A stretch of DNA of 42,343 bases from CAUYUA01 sp963575675. GTDB lineage: Bacteria; Pseudomonadota; Alphaproteobacteria; Azospirillales; Azospirillaceae. The notes under the pieces were generated by a model. The model made no database searches. It saw nothing but the letters and a program-made list of their open reading frames with translations, and was not told where the DNA came from. Positions 7,280-16,523 of this stretch are shown here, one piece after another; the first letter of the stretch is position 1, and each line of letters starts with the position of its first letter. The stretch spans positions 1 through 42,343 of the forward strand of contig CAUYUA010000207.1 in NCBI GenBank assembly GCA_963575675.1, read 5' to 3'. Made by a program: the position numbers and the translations under genes.

Positions 7280-8852
7280 TTAATGAGCGTTTGCGCTGAT
7301 CTGACGTGGTTTGCGCACCAAAGGCAAGCACAACAAAGCAAAACCGAAAACGCCGGACATCACCAGAAGACAATCGTTGAAGGTTAGAACCATAGCCTCA
7401 CGCTGGATCATCACTCCCATCAACTTGAGCGCCGCAGCTTGAGAATCTCCAGTCAGGCGGTCGCCAAGCTGAGCGCTGAAATTTTCGATCATTTCCTGAA
7501 CCTCGGGGCGGCCAAGATTCATATGGTCTCCAAGTCTGTTCATATGCCAGCGCCAACCGATGTTGCAGCACGGTGTTGATCATTGCGAGGCCGATGGCTC
7601 CACCGAGATTGCGCATTAAATTGTACAAACCGCTGGCGTTTTTCAACTGTTGAGGCGGCAGCGTTCCCAACGCCAGTGTGTTGATCGGAATGAAACAGAG
7701 CATCAATGATAAGCCGCGAACTCCTTGCGGCAGAAGAAGCTCATTAAATCCTGCTTGCGCGGTCAGCAAAGAATTAAGATAAACTCCGGTTCCGAAGAGA
7801 CTCAACCCCAATCCGAGCATGATTCGAAGGTCGACTTTCTTCGACATCATTCCCGCAATCGGCGCCGAAAGAAATTGGCAAGCTCCCGTGATTATCATGG
7901 TCAAGCCGATTTGGTAGCTGTTGTATCCACGCACTCGCCCCAGAAACAAGGGTATTAAATAGACCGATCCGTAAAGCCCAATTCCAAGAATAAAACTAAA
8001 CATGCAACCTATGGCAAAATTTCGATCAAGAAATGCGCGCAGCTCGACAATCGGAGAACGTGCGGTCAGCGCTCGGATAAAGAAGGAGAGCCCGGAGAAG
8101 ACTGTAACTCCGGTGAATGCAACAATGCTTTCGTCGGAAAACCAATCCAGGCGGGAGCCTTCTTCGACAACGTACTCTAAGCTTCCGAGAAAGAGCGCCA
8201 TAAATATTAATCCAAGAGCGTCGAAGCCTTTGAGCAAAGAGAAATCAGGGCGATCAATATCAACCATTGTCCACACGGAGACCATCACCAGAAGTCCCGG
8301 CGCGATGTTGATTAAAAACAACCAGTGCCATGAGTAGCTCTGTGTTAGCCATCCCCCCAGAGTTGGCCCCAGGGTCGGCGCCATGGTCGCCACCAGCCCG
8401 ATCATCACCGAAACTCCGGCGCGTCGTGATGCGGGAAACATCATAAAACTCGTGGCGAAGACGGTGGGAATCATGGCTCCACCGATGAATCCTTGTAGTG
8501 AGCGGAATATAACCATGCTCTCGATGCTGTCGGCGAAGGCGCAACCGAAACTCATTAAGGTGAAGCCCGCCGCCGAGGCTACAAATAATATTCGGGTTGA
8601 GAGCAATCGAGATAAAAAGCCTGAAAGAGGAATCATGATAACTTCGGCGATCAGATAAGAGGTCTGAACCCAACTGATTTCGTCGGAACTGGCGGATAGT
8701 CCGGCTTGAATCTCCGCCAAGGAGCTGGAGACGATTTGGATGTCGAGAATTGCCATGAACATCCCGACAACCATCATCATAAACCCAATGAATTCTCGTC
8801 GAGAAACGGGCTTGTTTTCGTTCGGTTTTGGCGCCCCATGTGCGTTCGACAT
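7280..8852 (-). CDS. emrB: EmrB-type MFS drug efflux transporter, frameshifted near its end
   Basis: Inner-membrane proton/drug antiporter of the DHA2 (14-helix) family, which works with the EmrA adaptor encoded upstream. From 8852 the protein has many hydrophobic helices, with family motifs LDIQIVSSSLAEIQ (helix 1) and SYLIAEVIMIPLSGFLSRLL, and a proline/glycine-rich WLFLINIAPGL region. The main frame is lost after NTVLQHRLA. The C-terminal part (WHMNRLGDHMN … MIQREAMVLTFNDCLLVMSG … LCLPLVRKP) continues in another frame to 7280. Dropping one base near 7545-7556 restores a protein of about 523 residues. This is either a recent pseudogene or a sequencing error. Confidence 0.88.
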
Positions 8853-9126
8853 CTGATTGTTCCGAGTTTTCTATAGAAAAATCTAATCACAAATAAAAAA
8901 ACGGGTTCGAAAGGCAGAGATTGGCTGAGGGGCCTAGCCTTTCCGATGTTATTGTCCATGGATTTGCAGTTTTTACGTGTATTTATTTCTTGGATTTAAT
9001 GCCTGGATTTTCTTTGTTGGAACCAATGTCGGGAGAAGGTCCGGTCCCCTGCCCTCTCCTCTCCTTCCCTCCCCTTCCCTCCAGCCAAGGGCCGTCGTCG
9101 GGTTTTTTCATGAGTTTCAGGTTTTG
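8853..9126. other. Gap between emrA and emrB
   Basis: A 274-base gap is wide for an emrAB operon. It contains a pyrimidine-rich run (9045-9080) with CCAGCCAAGGG, which also occurs at 21579-21590, so it looks like a remnant of a dispersed repeat. No gene is supportable. Confidence 0.4.
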
Positions 9127-10254
9127 CTATGGAGCTTCGTTTGAGGGCGTCGCTGCGCGCGCCACGCCAAAAATACTGAACGTCACTCCTTGCACAGCAA
9201 CTTGAACGGCATGCGGCGCAGCGTCGCGCGTGTCAACCTCCACCACCACCGAAAGACCCGGTCTCAGCAATCCCGCCAGCATGTTGTCATCTGGAACCGA
9301 GATCCGCACAGGCACCCGCTGCACGATCTTTGTGAAATTGCCCGTTGCGTTCTCCGGCGGCAAGAGGCTGAATTGCGACCCACTGGCCGGAGCAAAACTT
9401 TCCACCTGCCCCATCAAGGGCTTCTCGGGCCAAGCATCTACTTTGATCACAACCGGCTGTCCTACCCGCATTCGCGCAATTTGCGTCTCTTTAAAATTCG
9501 CCGCCACATACACAGACGGCAGCGGCACCAGAGACATTAATTGAACGCCGGGGCGCGCATATAATCCCGGTCGAACGCCGCGATTTCCGATCACGCCTCC
9601 CACCGGCGCCCGAATGATCGTGTTCTCAACATCGTTTTGCGCTTGATGCAGTTGAACTTCAGCTTGTCGCATCCGCGCTTCCTGCTCGCGTCGCGACGCC
9701 TCCAACACGAAAATTTGATCGCGCTCCGTGACCAAGGCCGCCTGAGCTTTTTGCAACAAGGCTTGCGATTTTTGATAATCGGCCTCCGCTGTATCAAGCT
9801 TCTGTCGACTGGCCCATGACGCGCTATTCAGAGTGCGAATGCGCTTATAATCCTGAGACGATCGGTGAAATTCGGCCTCCGCTCCGCTTAAAGCCGCCGA
9901 GGCTTGTGCAATCATCCCTTTTTGCAACTGAAGTCTGGTGTCTATCCCGGCGATCACCGCCTGAGCCACTTCGATTGCCGCTTTCGCTTGATCCAGTTGA
10001 ACTTTTGCGTCTCGATCCTCGATTACGACCAAGACGTCTCCCGCCTCCACCTGCTGGTTGTCGCCCACCGCCACCGTCTTCACATAACCTGCAATCTTCG
10101 CGCTGATCGCCGTGATGTCGCTATGAAGATAGGCGTCATCTGTCGATTGAACAAAACGACCCGTTGTCCACCATTCCCAACCGCTCTTGCCCGCTCCCGT
10201 CAACGCCGCGACGGCGACCGTGGCGAGAATGATTTTGCGAACAACCTTGGCCAT
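9127..10254 (-). CDS. emrA: EmrA/HlyD-family membrane fusion protein
   Basis: Periplasmic adaptor linking the EmrB transporter to an outer-membrane channel. It has 375 residues: an N-terminal membrane anchor (IILATVAVAALTGAG), a biotinyl-lipoyl-like half motif (VQSTDDAYLHSDITAISAKI and AGYVKTVAVGDNQQVEAGDV), a long Ala/Gln-rich helical hairpin (about 85-200), then the second lipoyl half (IIRAPVGGVIGNRGVRPGLY) and a beta-barrel region (VYVAANFKETQIARMRVGQP). It is transcribed toward emrB, and its promoter region carries two palindromes shared with a divergent TetR gene, so it is probably derepressed by a drug-like ligand. Confidence 0.93.
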   Translation of the reverse strand: MAKVVRKIILATVAVAALTGAGKSGWEWWTTGRFVQSTDDAYLHSDITAISAKIAGYVKTVAVGDNQQVEAGDVLVVIEDRDAKVQLDQAKAAIEVAQAVIAGIDTRLQLQKGMIAQASAALSGAEAEFHRSSQDYKRIRTLNSASWASRQKLDTAEADYQKSQALLQKAQAALVTERDQIFVLEASRREQEARMRQAEVQLHQAQNDVENTIIRAPVGGVIGNRGVRPGLYARPGVQLMSLVPLPSVYVAANFKETQIARMRVGQPVVIKVDAWPEKPLMGQVESFAPASGSQFSLLPPENATGNFTKIVQRVPVRISVPDDNMLAGLLRPGLSVVVEVDTRDAAPHAVQVAVQGVTFSIFGVARAATPSNEAP

Positions 10255-10321
10255 GTGAGTGAACTCCCTATCTTCGCGCGCCGCAGAGTGTTCTTTTTCG
10301 ACGCCCCAAGAGTCACAGTAA

Positions 10322-10336
10322 ACTGAACCGTTCAGT
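10322..10336. promoter_or_regulatory. Candidate TetR operator 1
   Basis: ACTGAAC-C-GTTCAGT is a perfect 7+7 palindrome between emrA and the TetR gene. Its half-site resembles that of the second palindrome at 10379-10395. Confidence 0.7.
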
Positions 10337-10378
10337 CTTGATTTATTGTAAAACGAAATTTGCCTCTTGTCAAGTCAG

Positions 10379-10395
10379 AACTAAACGGTTTAGTT
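10379..10395. promoter_or_regulatory. Candidate TetR operator 2
   Basis: AACTAAAC-G-GTTTAGTT is a perfect 8+8 palindrome centred about 58 bases from operator 1, close to the start of the TetR gene. The two sites suggest the regulator controls both emrAB and itself. Confidence 0.7.
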
Positions 10396-10436
10396 TATCC
10401 CTGTCTCATAATGGGCGGAAGGCATAGAGAGGGATT

Positions 10437-11060
10437 GTGGAGATTCCAAAAGACATCTCAAACGGCAACGCCAAACGCGCCATAATTATCGCTGCGGCAG
10501 GAACGCTGTTTCGGACTCATGGTTATGGCTCCACCAGCATGGACGCTATCGCGCGCGCCGCCGGCGTTTCCAAGGCGACGTTGTATGCGCATTTTTCCGG
10601 AAAGGACGCTCTCTTCGCGGCGATTGTCGACGCTGAATGCCGGCGCTCGCGAGAATCGCTTGATCTCCCGGCGTTGGATCAATCGGCGCCTGATGCAGTT
10701 CTGATGCGGATTGGACAAAACTATTTGGATTTGCTGTTGGCTCCGCATGTTTTGGAAACTTTTCGCATGGTTGTGTCGGAATCTCCGCGTTTTCCAGAAC
10801 TTGGGCGGGCTTTTTATGAGTCTGGGCCTGCGGCGATATTGAAGCATTTGGCGGACTATTTTTCTTTGGTTCATGCGCGCGGCCAGTTGATTGTTCCTGA
10901 GCCGATGTTGGCGGCAGAGCAATTTCTCGGCATGATTCGAGGCCCTGTCCACTTGCGCGCGTTGTTTTGCATGGAAGAGAAGCCTGTTGAATCCGAGGTG
11001 GTTCATATTTTAGAGGGCGCCATTGCGGCGATCATGGCGCTTTACCGTCGACTCGGGTAA
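10437..11060 (+). CDS. TetR/AcrR-family transcriptional regulator
   Basis: A 207-residue repressor starting at GTG 10437 with a purine-rich AGAGAGGGA just upstream. The N-terminal helix-turn-helix is clear: AIIIAAAGTLFRTHGYGSTS, then MDAIARAAGVSKATLYAHFS and GKDALFAAIV. The C-terminal ligand and dimerisation half (about 80-205) is helical and of the AefR-like type (FRMVVSESPRFPELGRAFYE). It is divergent from emrA with two palindromes between them, so it most likely represses the efflux pair and senses one of its substrates. The ligand cannot be inferred. Confidence 0.9.
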   Translation: MEIPKDISNGNAKRAIIIAAAGTLFRTHGYGSTSMDAIARAAGVSKATLYAHFSGKDALFAAIVDAECRRSRESLDLPALDQSAPDAVLMRIGQNYLDLLLAPHVLETFRMVVSESPRFPELGRAFYESGPAAILKHLADYFSLVHARGQLIVPEPMLAAEQFLGMIRGPVHLRALFCMEEKPVESEVVHILEGAIAAIMALYRRLG

Positions 11061-11078
11061 AATCGAGGCGCAGCAGGT

Positions 11079-12260
11079 GTGTTGTTTTTTTTAGTGGTAG
11101 TGAGAAACGTCGTGATTCATGAGATATCGCCACAGAGACCCTTGCTGACGTTTTCCGGCAAGATTCGTATGATCAACTGGGGGTTGGTGTTTTTGATCTG
11201 CTCGATCAGCGGCGTCGGCGTGGCGTTGCTGTATTCCGCCGCCGGGGGCAATTGGGAGCCCTGGGCCATGCGACAATTCATTCGTTTTATTCCCGGATTG
11301 ATCATCATGTTGGTGTTCGCGATGATCGACATTCGGTTTTGGATGCGCTTCGCCTATACGATCTATTTTGCGGTGTTGTGTCTCTTGATTGCGGTCGAGA
11401 TCATGGGGCAGGTAGGAATGGGAGCGCAGCGTTGGATTGATCTTGGGTTCTTTGTGCTGCAACCATCGGAAATCATGAAACCTGCTTTGGTCTTAGCATT
11501 GGCGCATTATTTCCATGGGTTAAGTCTGGAGCAAATCGGTCGGCCATTGATGTTGTTGCCTCCGCTGCTTTTGGTGTTTTTGCCGGTTGCGTTCGTTCTG
11601 ATGCAACCGAATCTTGGGACGTCTTTATTGTTGATCATGGGCAGCGGCGCAATTTTTTTTGCCGCCGGAGTTCGATTGTGGAAATTTGCTTTGGCGATTG
11701 GCGGGGGATTGACGGCGATTCCGATTGGATGGAGTTTTATGCACGACTATCAGAGGCAGCGCGTTTTTACGTTTCTCAATCCAGAGGCGGACCCTCTCGG
11801 GTCTGGTTACAACATTATTCAATCGAAGATTGCGTTGGGATCAGGGGGGCTTTTTGGAAAAGGCTTTATGATGGGGTCTCAGAGTCAATTGATGTTCTTG
11901 CCGGAGAAACACACAGACTTCATTTTTGTTGTTTTGGCTGAAGAGTTTGGCATGGTTGGGGCCATTACGCTGTTGTTGATGTATATGACGCTCTTCATCT
12001 ATGGCACTATTATTACGCTGAGTTCTCGGAATCAGTTCGGGAGATTGGTTGGCGTTGGAATCACAACTTCATTATTTTTGTATGTTGTGGTCAATGTCTC
12101 AATGGTGATGGGGTTGATTCCGGTGGTTGGCATTCCTTTGCCGTTGGTGTCTTACGGTGGGACTGCGATGCTAACGCTGATGATTGGATGTGGTTTGTTG
12201 CTGAGCGTTTCTGTTCACCGCGAGAGCCGAATTCCGCGTAGTGGCGTTACGGACGGTTAA
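11079..12260 (+). CDS. rodA: Rod-shape SEDS glycosyltransferase RodA
   Basis: RodA polymerises lipid II glycan strands in the elongasome together with PBP2. The protein has about ten membrane segments and the FtsW/RodA signatures GAQRWIDLGFFVLQPSEIMK, the periplasmic loop region HDYQRQRVFTFLNPEADPLG, and FLPEKHTDFIFVVLAEEFG, with GIPLPLVSYGGTAMLTLMIG near the end. The reading frame opens at GTG 11079. A shorter start near MINWGLVFLICS (11169) would give the more usual N-terminus. The partner mrdA (PBP2), often just upstream, is absent, and a TetR gene sits there instead. A strong bidirectional terminator follows. Confidence 0.94.
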   Translation: MLFFLVVVRNVVIHEISPQRPLLTFSGKIRMINWGLVFLICSISGVGVALLYSAAGGNWEPWAMRQFIRFIPGLIIMLVFAMIDIRFWMRFAYTIYFAVLCLLIAVEIMGQVGMGAQRWIDLGFFVLQPSEIMKPALVLALAHYFHGLSLEQIGRPLMLLPPLLLVFLPVAFVLMQPNLGTSLLLIMGSGAIFFAAGVRLWKFALAIGGGLTAIPIGWSFMHDYQRQRVFTFLNPEADPLGSGYNIIQSKIALGSGGLFGKGFMMGSQSQLMFLPEKHTDFIFVVLAEEFGMVGAITLLLMYMTLFIYGTIITLSSRNQFGRLVGVGITTSLFLYVVVNVSMVMGLIPVVGIPLPLVSYGGTAMLTLMIGCGLLLSVSVHRESRIPRSGVTDG

Positions 12261-12284
12261 ACGATTTATAAAAAAGCAAACGAA

Positions 12285-12344
12285 CGAATAAAGATTAGAA
12301 GGGTCCAGGAACCACAGCTCCTGGACCCTTTTAATCTTTATTCG
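12285..12344. terminator. Bidirectional terminator between rodA and ubiA
   Basis: The arms at 12285-12310 and 12319-12344 pair over 26 bases with a single G-U, around ACCACAGC. The tip sequence GGGTCCAGGA is the same as the end of family A elements, and A/T-rich outer arms give T runs in both directions. Confidence 0.85.
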
Positions 12345-12349
12345 TTTGT

Positions 12350-13255
12350 TTAAAGGACCATGGCAATCAAAATCAGCCAACCAAACCAACGGTTGGATTT
12401 AAACTTCACAAGACAATCCATTGGATCATCCGGATCCCACGTTGCCGCCTGCCATGTCAGTTGCGCCGCCGCCGCTCCCAAACCGACCAAAAACAACCAT
12501 CCGCGCTGAGCGGAAAGTCCTGAAATTAAAAGTCCCGCGATCGTCGCCACATAAAATCCGCAGATATACATGCGACTATTTTCGCCCAACCGTAAAGCCG
12601 TGGATTTCACGCCGATTCGCGCGTCGTCTTCTTTATCTTGATGCGCGTAGATCGTGTCGTATCCCAACGTCCACATAATTCCGGCAAGATACATCCAGGC
12701 CGCCGAAGTTCCAATTTCTCCGGTCTCTGCGGCCCATCCCATCCATGCGCCCCAGTTGAAGGTTAGTCCGAGAAAAGCTTGCGGCCACCATGTGACGCGC
12801 TTCATCAAGGGGTAGGTGAACACCAAGACTAGAGAACCGACCCCTAGTGCAATCGATAAACGATTCAATTGGAGCAAGATCAAAAGCCCCAACAGCAGCA
12901 GAAAGCCCAAAAAGACCACCGCTTGCCGCGCTGAAATCTGCCCGCTGGGGATCGGTCGAACTCGGGTGCGCTCGACTAAAGCGTCGATGTCGCGGTCCAG
13001 AATATCGTTCACTGCGCACCCGGCGCCGCGCATCACCATCGCGCCGAGTGCAAACAGAGCCATCAGAACCAAATCCGGGTGGCGCTCTTTTGTTGAAGCC
13101 GCCAAAGCGGCGCTCCACCAGCACGGAAAGAGCAACAACCAAGTTCCGATTGGTCGATCCAGACGCGCCAAACGCAGATAAGGGCGAATTCGCTCGGGCG
13201 TCCACCGATCAATCCAATTGTCGGCGGGAATATCGGTGTGAGGAAGAGCAGACAT
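12350..13255 (-). CDS. ubiA: 4-hydroxybenzoate polyprenyltransferase UbiA
   Basis: Membrane prenyltransferase that attaches the polyprenyl tail to 4-hydroxybenzoate in ubiquinone synthesis. It has about eight membrane segments and both Asp-rich motifs that bind Mg-diphosphate: NDILDRDID and DKEDDARIGVKSTALRLG. Other family signatures are LRLARLDRPIGTWLLLFPC, RPIPSG and TLGYDTIYAHQDKEDD. I use ATG 13255, giving 301 residues. It overlaps the ccmF stop by one base (TGATG), implying translational coupling. A TTG at 13258 would add one residue. Pairing of ubiA with ccmF is unusual. Confidence 0.95.
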   Translation of the reverse strand: MSALPHTDIPADNWIDRWTPERIRPYLRLARLDRPIGTWLLLFPCWWSAALAASTKERHPDLVLMALFALGAMVMRGAGCAVNDILDRDIDALVERTRVRPIPSGQISARQAVVFLGFLLLLGLLILLQLNRLSIALGVGSLVLVFTYPLMKRVTWWPQAFLGLTFNWGAWMGWAAETGEIGTSAAWMYLAGIMWTLGYDTIYAHQDKEDDARIGVKSTALRLGENSRMYICGFYVATIAGLLISGLSAQRGWLFLVGLGAAAAQLTWQAATWDPDDPMDCLVKFKSNRWFGWLILIAMVL

Positions 13256-15312
13256 CAACGTCGTCTCTGTAAGACTTTATTGAACTCCGGCATATCGTCG
13301 GAGGCGACTTTCGGCGTGACAGCGGCGTCTTCGGTCATGTTCATCATTTTTTTGCGCCGAGCGCGTTGTGGCGCGCCGATGCGGAAACGTCGATCCGTGA
13401 GACTCACCAAACCACCAATCACCATCGTCAAGCAACCGCTCCATAGGAACGGAATCAAAGGGTGATGATAGGCGCGCACCGTCCATGCGTCGGTGTTTTC
13501 GGTTTTTTCACCGAGAGCAATATAGAGATCGGAAAAGGCGGTGACGCGAATCGCAGAGTGTGTGATCGGCATGCCCGAGAGATGGAATTTTCTCTGTTCG
13601 GGCAAAAGCACGTCGACTTCACGTCCGTCGACTTCGACAGAGAACACGCCGCGCGCAGCGTCGAAATTAGGGCCTTGTTTGGGTTCGATTGCTTTGAGGA
13701 TCACCCGATATCCAGCAAGATCGAGAACGTCTCCGACTTTCATCAGAGCGACGCGCTCGGAAACCCAGGCGGACGAGCCCGTCATTCCGACGATCATCAC
13801 GCCGACGCCCAGATGCGCCAATGTGGTTCCCCAGGCGGCGCGCGGCAAGCCTTTTGCGCGCCGGAGGCTGTCGGAGATCGAGCGGCGACCGAATCCGATT
13901 CGATCGCCGAATTCGGCCAAAGAACCGAAGACACACCAAGCCGCCAAGCCGACTCCGACCAAAGCCATAATCTGGCCGTCTCCGTATCGAAGATAGGCCA
14001 GAACGACGGAAAATCCTGTGAGGCCGGCGGCGAACCACAGACGAGACAACGCGCCGAGTCCGTCTCCGCGTTTCCAAGCCAGCATCGGGCCGAACGCCAG
14101 CAAAACAATTAGAGGCGTCATCAACGGCACAAAAGTGGCGTTGAAAAACGGGGCTCCGACGGAAATTTTCCCGGCGCCGAGAACGTCGAGAAACAAGGGA
14201 TAGAGGGTTCCGATGAAGACGGTTGCCGTGGCGGAGGACAAAAGCAGATTGTTGAGGATGAGGGCGCCTTCTCGGCTGATCGGCGCGAAGACTCCTCCGG
14301 GCTTAAGATCGGGAGCGTGAATCGCATAGAGCGTAAGCGATCCGCCAACGATGATCAGCAAAAGCGCCAAGATGAAAACGCCACGGGCGGGATCGACGGC
14401 GAAAGCATGAACAGAGCTTAGGACGCCTGAGCGCACCAAAAAAGCGCCCATTATAGACAAACCGAAGGTCAGAATGGCAAGGAGAAGAGTCCAGCTTTTG
14501 AGGGCGTCGCGTTTTTCCACCACAATCGCCGAGTGCAGCAAAGCGGTTCCGGCCAACCATGGCATAAGGGAGGCGTTTTCGACGGGATCCCAAAACCACC
14601 AGCCGCCCCATCCCAACGTATAGTAGGCCCACCATGCGCCCAACGCGATTCCAAGCGTCAGAAAAGACCACGCGGCGAGTGTCCAGGGCCTCACCCAGCG
14701 CGCCCAAGCCGGATCGACTCGTCCCTCGATCAAAGCGGCCACGGCGAATGAAAAAGCGATCGAGAAGCCGACATAACCGAGGTACAGGAACGGCGGGTGG
14801 AAAGCCAGTCCGGGGTCTTGCAACATCGGGTTCATGTCGCGGCCGTCGAGCGGCGGATCATCTAACCTTAAAAACGGGTTGGAGGTGGCGATTATGAAGG
14901 ATAGGAATCCGACTGCAATCATCGCCTGCACCGCCAGCGTGCGAGCGCGCAGCGTTGGGGGCAAATCTTGGCCGAACGCGGCGACCGCCGCGCCGAACAA
15001 AGCCAAAATCAGGGCCCACAGCAGCATCGAGCCTTCATGGCTTCCCCACACGCCGCTGATTTTATACAGCAGAGGCTTGGTGGAGTGACTGTTGGCGACG
15101 ACGTTGGCCACAGAGAAATCAGATGTGACGTGCGTGTAAATCAACGCGGCAAAAGCCAGAGCAACCAAAGCGCCTTGCCCAAAGGCGGCGCGGTCGCCTA
15201 AGACCATCCAACCGGGTTTGTTGCGGGCGGCGCCAAGCAGAGGAACAACGGATTGGATCAGCGCTGTTATTAAAGCCAAAGCTATGGCGAAATGGCCGAT
15301 TTCCGGGATCAT
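13255..15312 (-). CDS. ccmF: Cytochrome c-type biogenesis protein CcmF
   Basis: Haem lyase component of the System I cytochrome c maturation machinery, in the inner membrane. At 685 residues it is of family length. It has many membrane helices, WGSHEGSMLLW (about 90-99), DPGLAFHPPFLYLGYVG (about 166-182), and the WWD signature GWGGWWFWDPVENASLMPWL (about 234-252), with conserved periplasmic His residues. A C-terminal soluble loop precedes the last helix (WSGCLTMVIGGLVSLTDRR). Neither ccmE upstream nor ccmG/ccmH downstream is present. Instead ubiA follows with a one-base overlap. Confidence 0.96.
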   Translation of the reverse strand: MIPEIGHFAIALALITALIQSVVPLLGAARNKPGWMVLGDRAAFGQGALVALAFAALIYTHVTSDFSVANVVANSHSTKPLLYKISGVWGSHEGSMLLWALILALFGAAVAAFGQDLPPTLRARTLAVQAMIAVGFLSFIIATSNPFLRLDDPPLDGRDMNPMLQDPGLAFHPPFLYLGYVGFSIAFSFAVAALIEGRVDPAWARWVRPWTLAAWSFLTLGIALGAWWAYYTLGWGGWWFWDPVENASLMPWLAGTALLHSAIVVEKRDALKSWTLLLAILTFGLSIMGAFLVRSGVLSSVHAFAVDPARGVFILALLLIIVGGSLTLYAIHAPDLKPGGVFAPISREGALILNNLLLSSATATVFIGTLYPLFLDVLGAGKISVGAPFFNATFVPLMTPLIVLLAFGPMLAWKRGDGLGALSRLWFAAGLTGFSVVLAYLRYGDGQIMALVGVGLAAWCVFGSLAEFGDRIGFGRRSISDSLRRAKGLPRAAWGTTLAHLGVGVMIVGMTGSSAWVSERVALMKVGDVLDLAGYRVILKAIEPKQGPNFDAARGVFSVEVDGREVDVLLPEQRKFHLSGMPITHSAIRVTAFSDLYIALGEKTENTDAWTVRAYHHPLIPFLWSGCLTMVIGGLVSLTDRRFRIGAPQRARRKKMMNMTEDAAVTPKVASDDMPEFNKVLQRRR

Positions 15313-15483
15313 TCCGTCACATGCGGCGTTGTTTGAAGGAAGAATGCGCGCATGGTTTTCATTTTTCTGTTCCTAAGATGCTCTGTTTACACCCTGTCTC
15401 AACCGGAAACCCGAAAAAATGTGTTGGCGCTTTATTCTTGCAGCCTCGCCAAATTAAAACAGCTTACGCGCCTTTGTTGGTTA

Positions 15484-15556
15484 CAGTCTCCAAGTCATGG
15501 TTTCCAAAGGCCTCTCGGCCTTTGGCGGGTCCAGGGCGGAGCCCTGGCCTTTTCCT
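15484..15556 (+). repeat. Family C palindromic repeat, uninterrupted copy
   Basis: Reads CAGTCTCCAAGTCATGG, then CCAAAGGCCTCTCGGCCTTTGG and a second hairpin CCAGGGCGGAGCCCTGG followed by CCTTTTCC. This is the intact sequence against which the IS4-type insertion at 30135 can be read. Confidence 0.8.
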
Positions 15557-15781
15557 TTAGCGGCCTTTTCCTTATAGCTTCCTTTTTTATTTTCTTTAAC
15601 GACGAAAATCCATGACCCGCAATCATGCCATCTCAAAAAGTTCAAATCTATTTTTTTTGAATATTTTGTGGTTGGAGGCGAATGTTTGTTCGAGAACCTC
15701 TTATTCCATTATCCCTCAAGCAAAGTCGGGAGACTTTCGATTATCTCTAAGCGTTTGCGTCAATGTTTTGTTCTCTTCCTG

Positions 15782-15803
15782 AGAGCCTGTTCGGACAGGC
15801 TCT
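15782..15803. repeat. Short perfect hairpin related to family B tips
   Basis: AGAGCCTGT-TCGG-ACAGGCTCT. The arm resembles the tips of the family B element at 27143-27292 (AGAG-CT-TCCG), so it may be a collapsed copy. No T run follows on either side, which argues against a simple terminator. Confidence 0.5.
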
Positions 15804-15872
15804 GAGACAAAGAGGCTTGTTTGCAACGCCGCTTCAGAGACGGTCTCCCTGATTCGCGCTGTTTTCCAATAT

Positions 15873-16523
15873 TTATGACTTTAAGGTGTCGATTCCCTTG
15901 CTGCGTAACAGAGTGGTGAATTGATTTTGCAGATCATCGAGCCGTTTTTGCATGTCTTCCAGAGCTTTATCTTTATCTTCGCTCGGTTTGGACAACGATT
16001 GAGAGATGGGAGGGGAAGAGGGGGTGTCGGAGTCGCCACTGGAGCGAGAGAAATCCGCCACGCCGAAAGGAGAGAACATACGCATGGCGCGTTCGAACAG
16101 CGCGAGGTTTTGTTTGCTCATTTCTTCAAAGCTCCCGAACGGAAAGATTCCGCCTAAGGTGCTTTGAAAGTAGTCCCGCATCTTTTCTTGGTTTCGAGCA
16201 AAGACCTGCATTGAATATTCTAGATACCCTGGAACCATCCATTGCATATTGTGGCCATATAGGCCGATGAGTTGCCGCAGAAAACTGATCGGTAATAAAT
16301 TTTGCCCTTTGCTTTCCTCTTCAACGATGATCTGAGTTAAGACGGAGCGCGTGATGTCTTCGCTGGTCTTGGCGTCATAAACAACGAAATTAACGCCATC
16401 CTTAACCATCCGGCACAAATGATCGAGCGTCACATAACTGCTCGTAGCAGTGTTGTAGAGTCGCCGATTTGCGTATTTTTTGATGGTGACGGTCGCGGAT
16501 TTGGAATCAACAGTTTCTGCCAT
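15873..16523 (-). CDS. phaR: PHB synthesis repressor PhaR
   Basis: DNA-binding regulator that represses phasin and PHB genes and leaves DNA when it binds nascent polymer granules. The N-terminal PHB/PHA-accumulation DNA-binding domain is clear: VTIKKYANRRLYNTATSSYV, then TLDHLCRMVKDGVNFVVYDA and TSEDITRSVLTQIIVEEESK. A second domain (about 75-130) contains LLPISFLRQLIGLYGHNMQW and PGYLEYSMQVF. The C-terminus is Ser/Lys-rich with a predicted coiled coil (ALEDMQKRLDDLQNQFTTLL). I start at ATG 16523 (216 residues). Upstream in-frame codons to 16592 do not look family-like. Divergent from the phaE-like/phaC pair. Confidence 0.93.
   Translation of the reverse strand: MAETVDSKSATVTIKKYANRRLYNTATSSYVTLDHLCRMVKDGVNFVVYDAKTSEDITRSVLTQIIVEEESKGQNLLPISFLRQLIGLYGHNMQWMVPGYLEYSMQVFARNQEKMRDYFQSTLGGIFPFGSFEEMSKQNLALFERAMRMFSPFGVADFSRSSGDSDTPSSPPISQSLSKPSEDKDKALEDMQKRLDDLQNQFTTLLRSKGIDTLKS

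Larger units (their letters stand above)
15313..15872. other. Intergenic region between ccmF and phaR
   Basis: Contains a family C repeat (15484-15556) and a perfect hairpin at 15782-15803. The rest is AT-rich with no supportable gene. The ccmF promoter should lie near 15313-15400 but no convincing boxes are seen. Confidence 0.4.
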
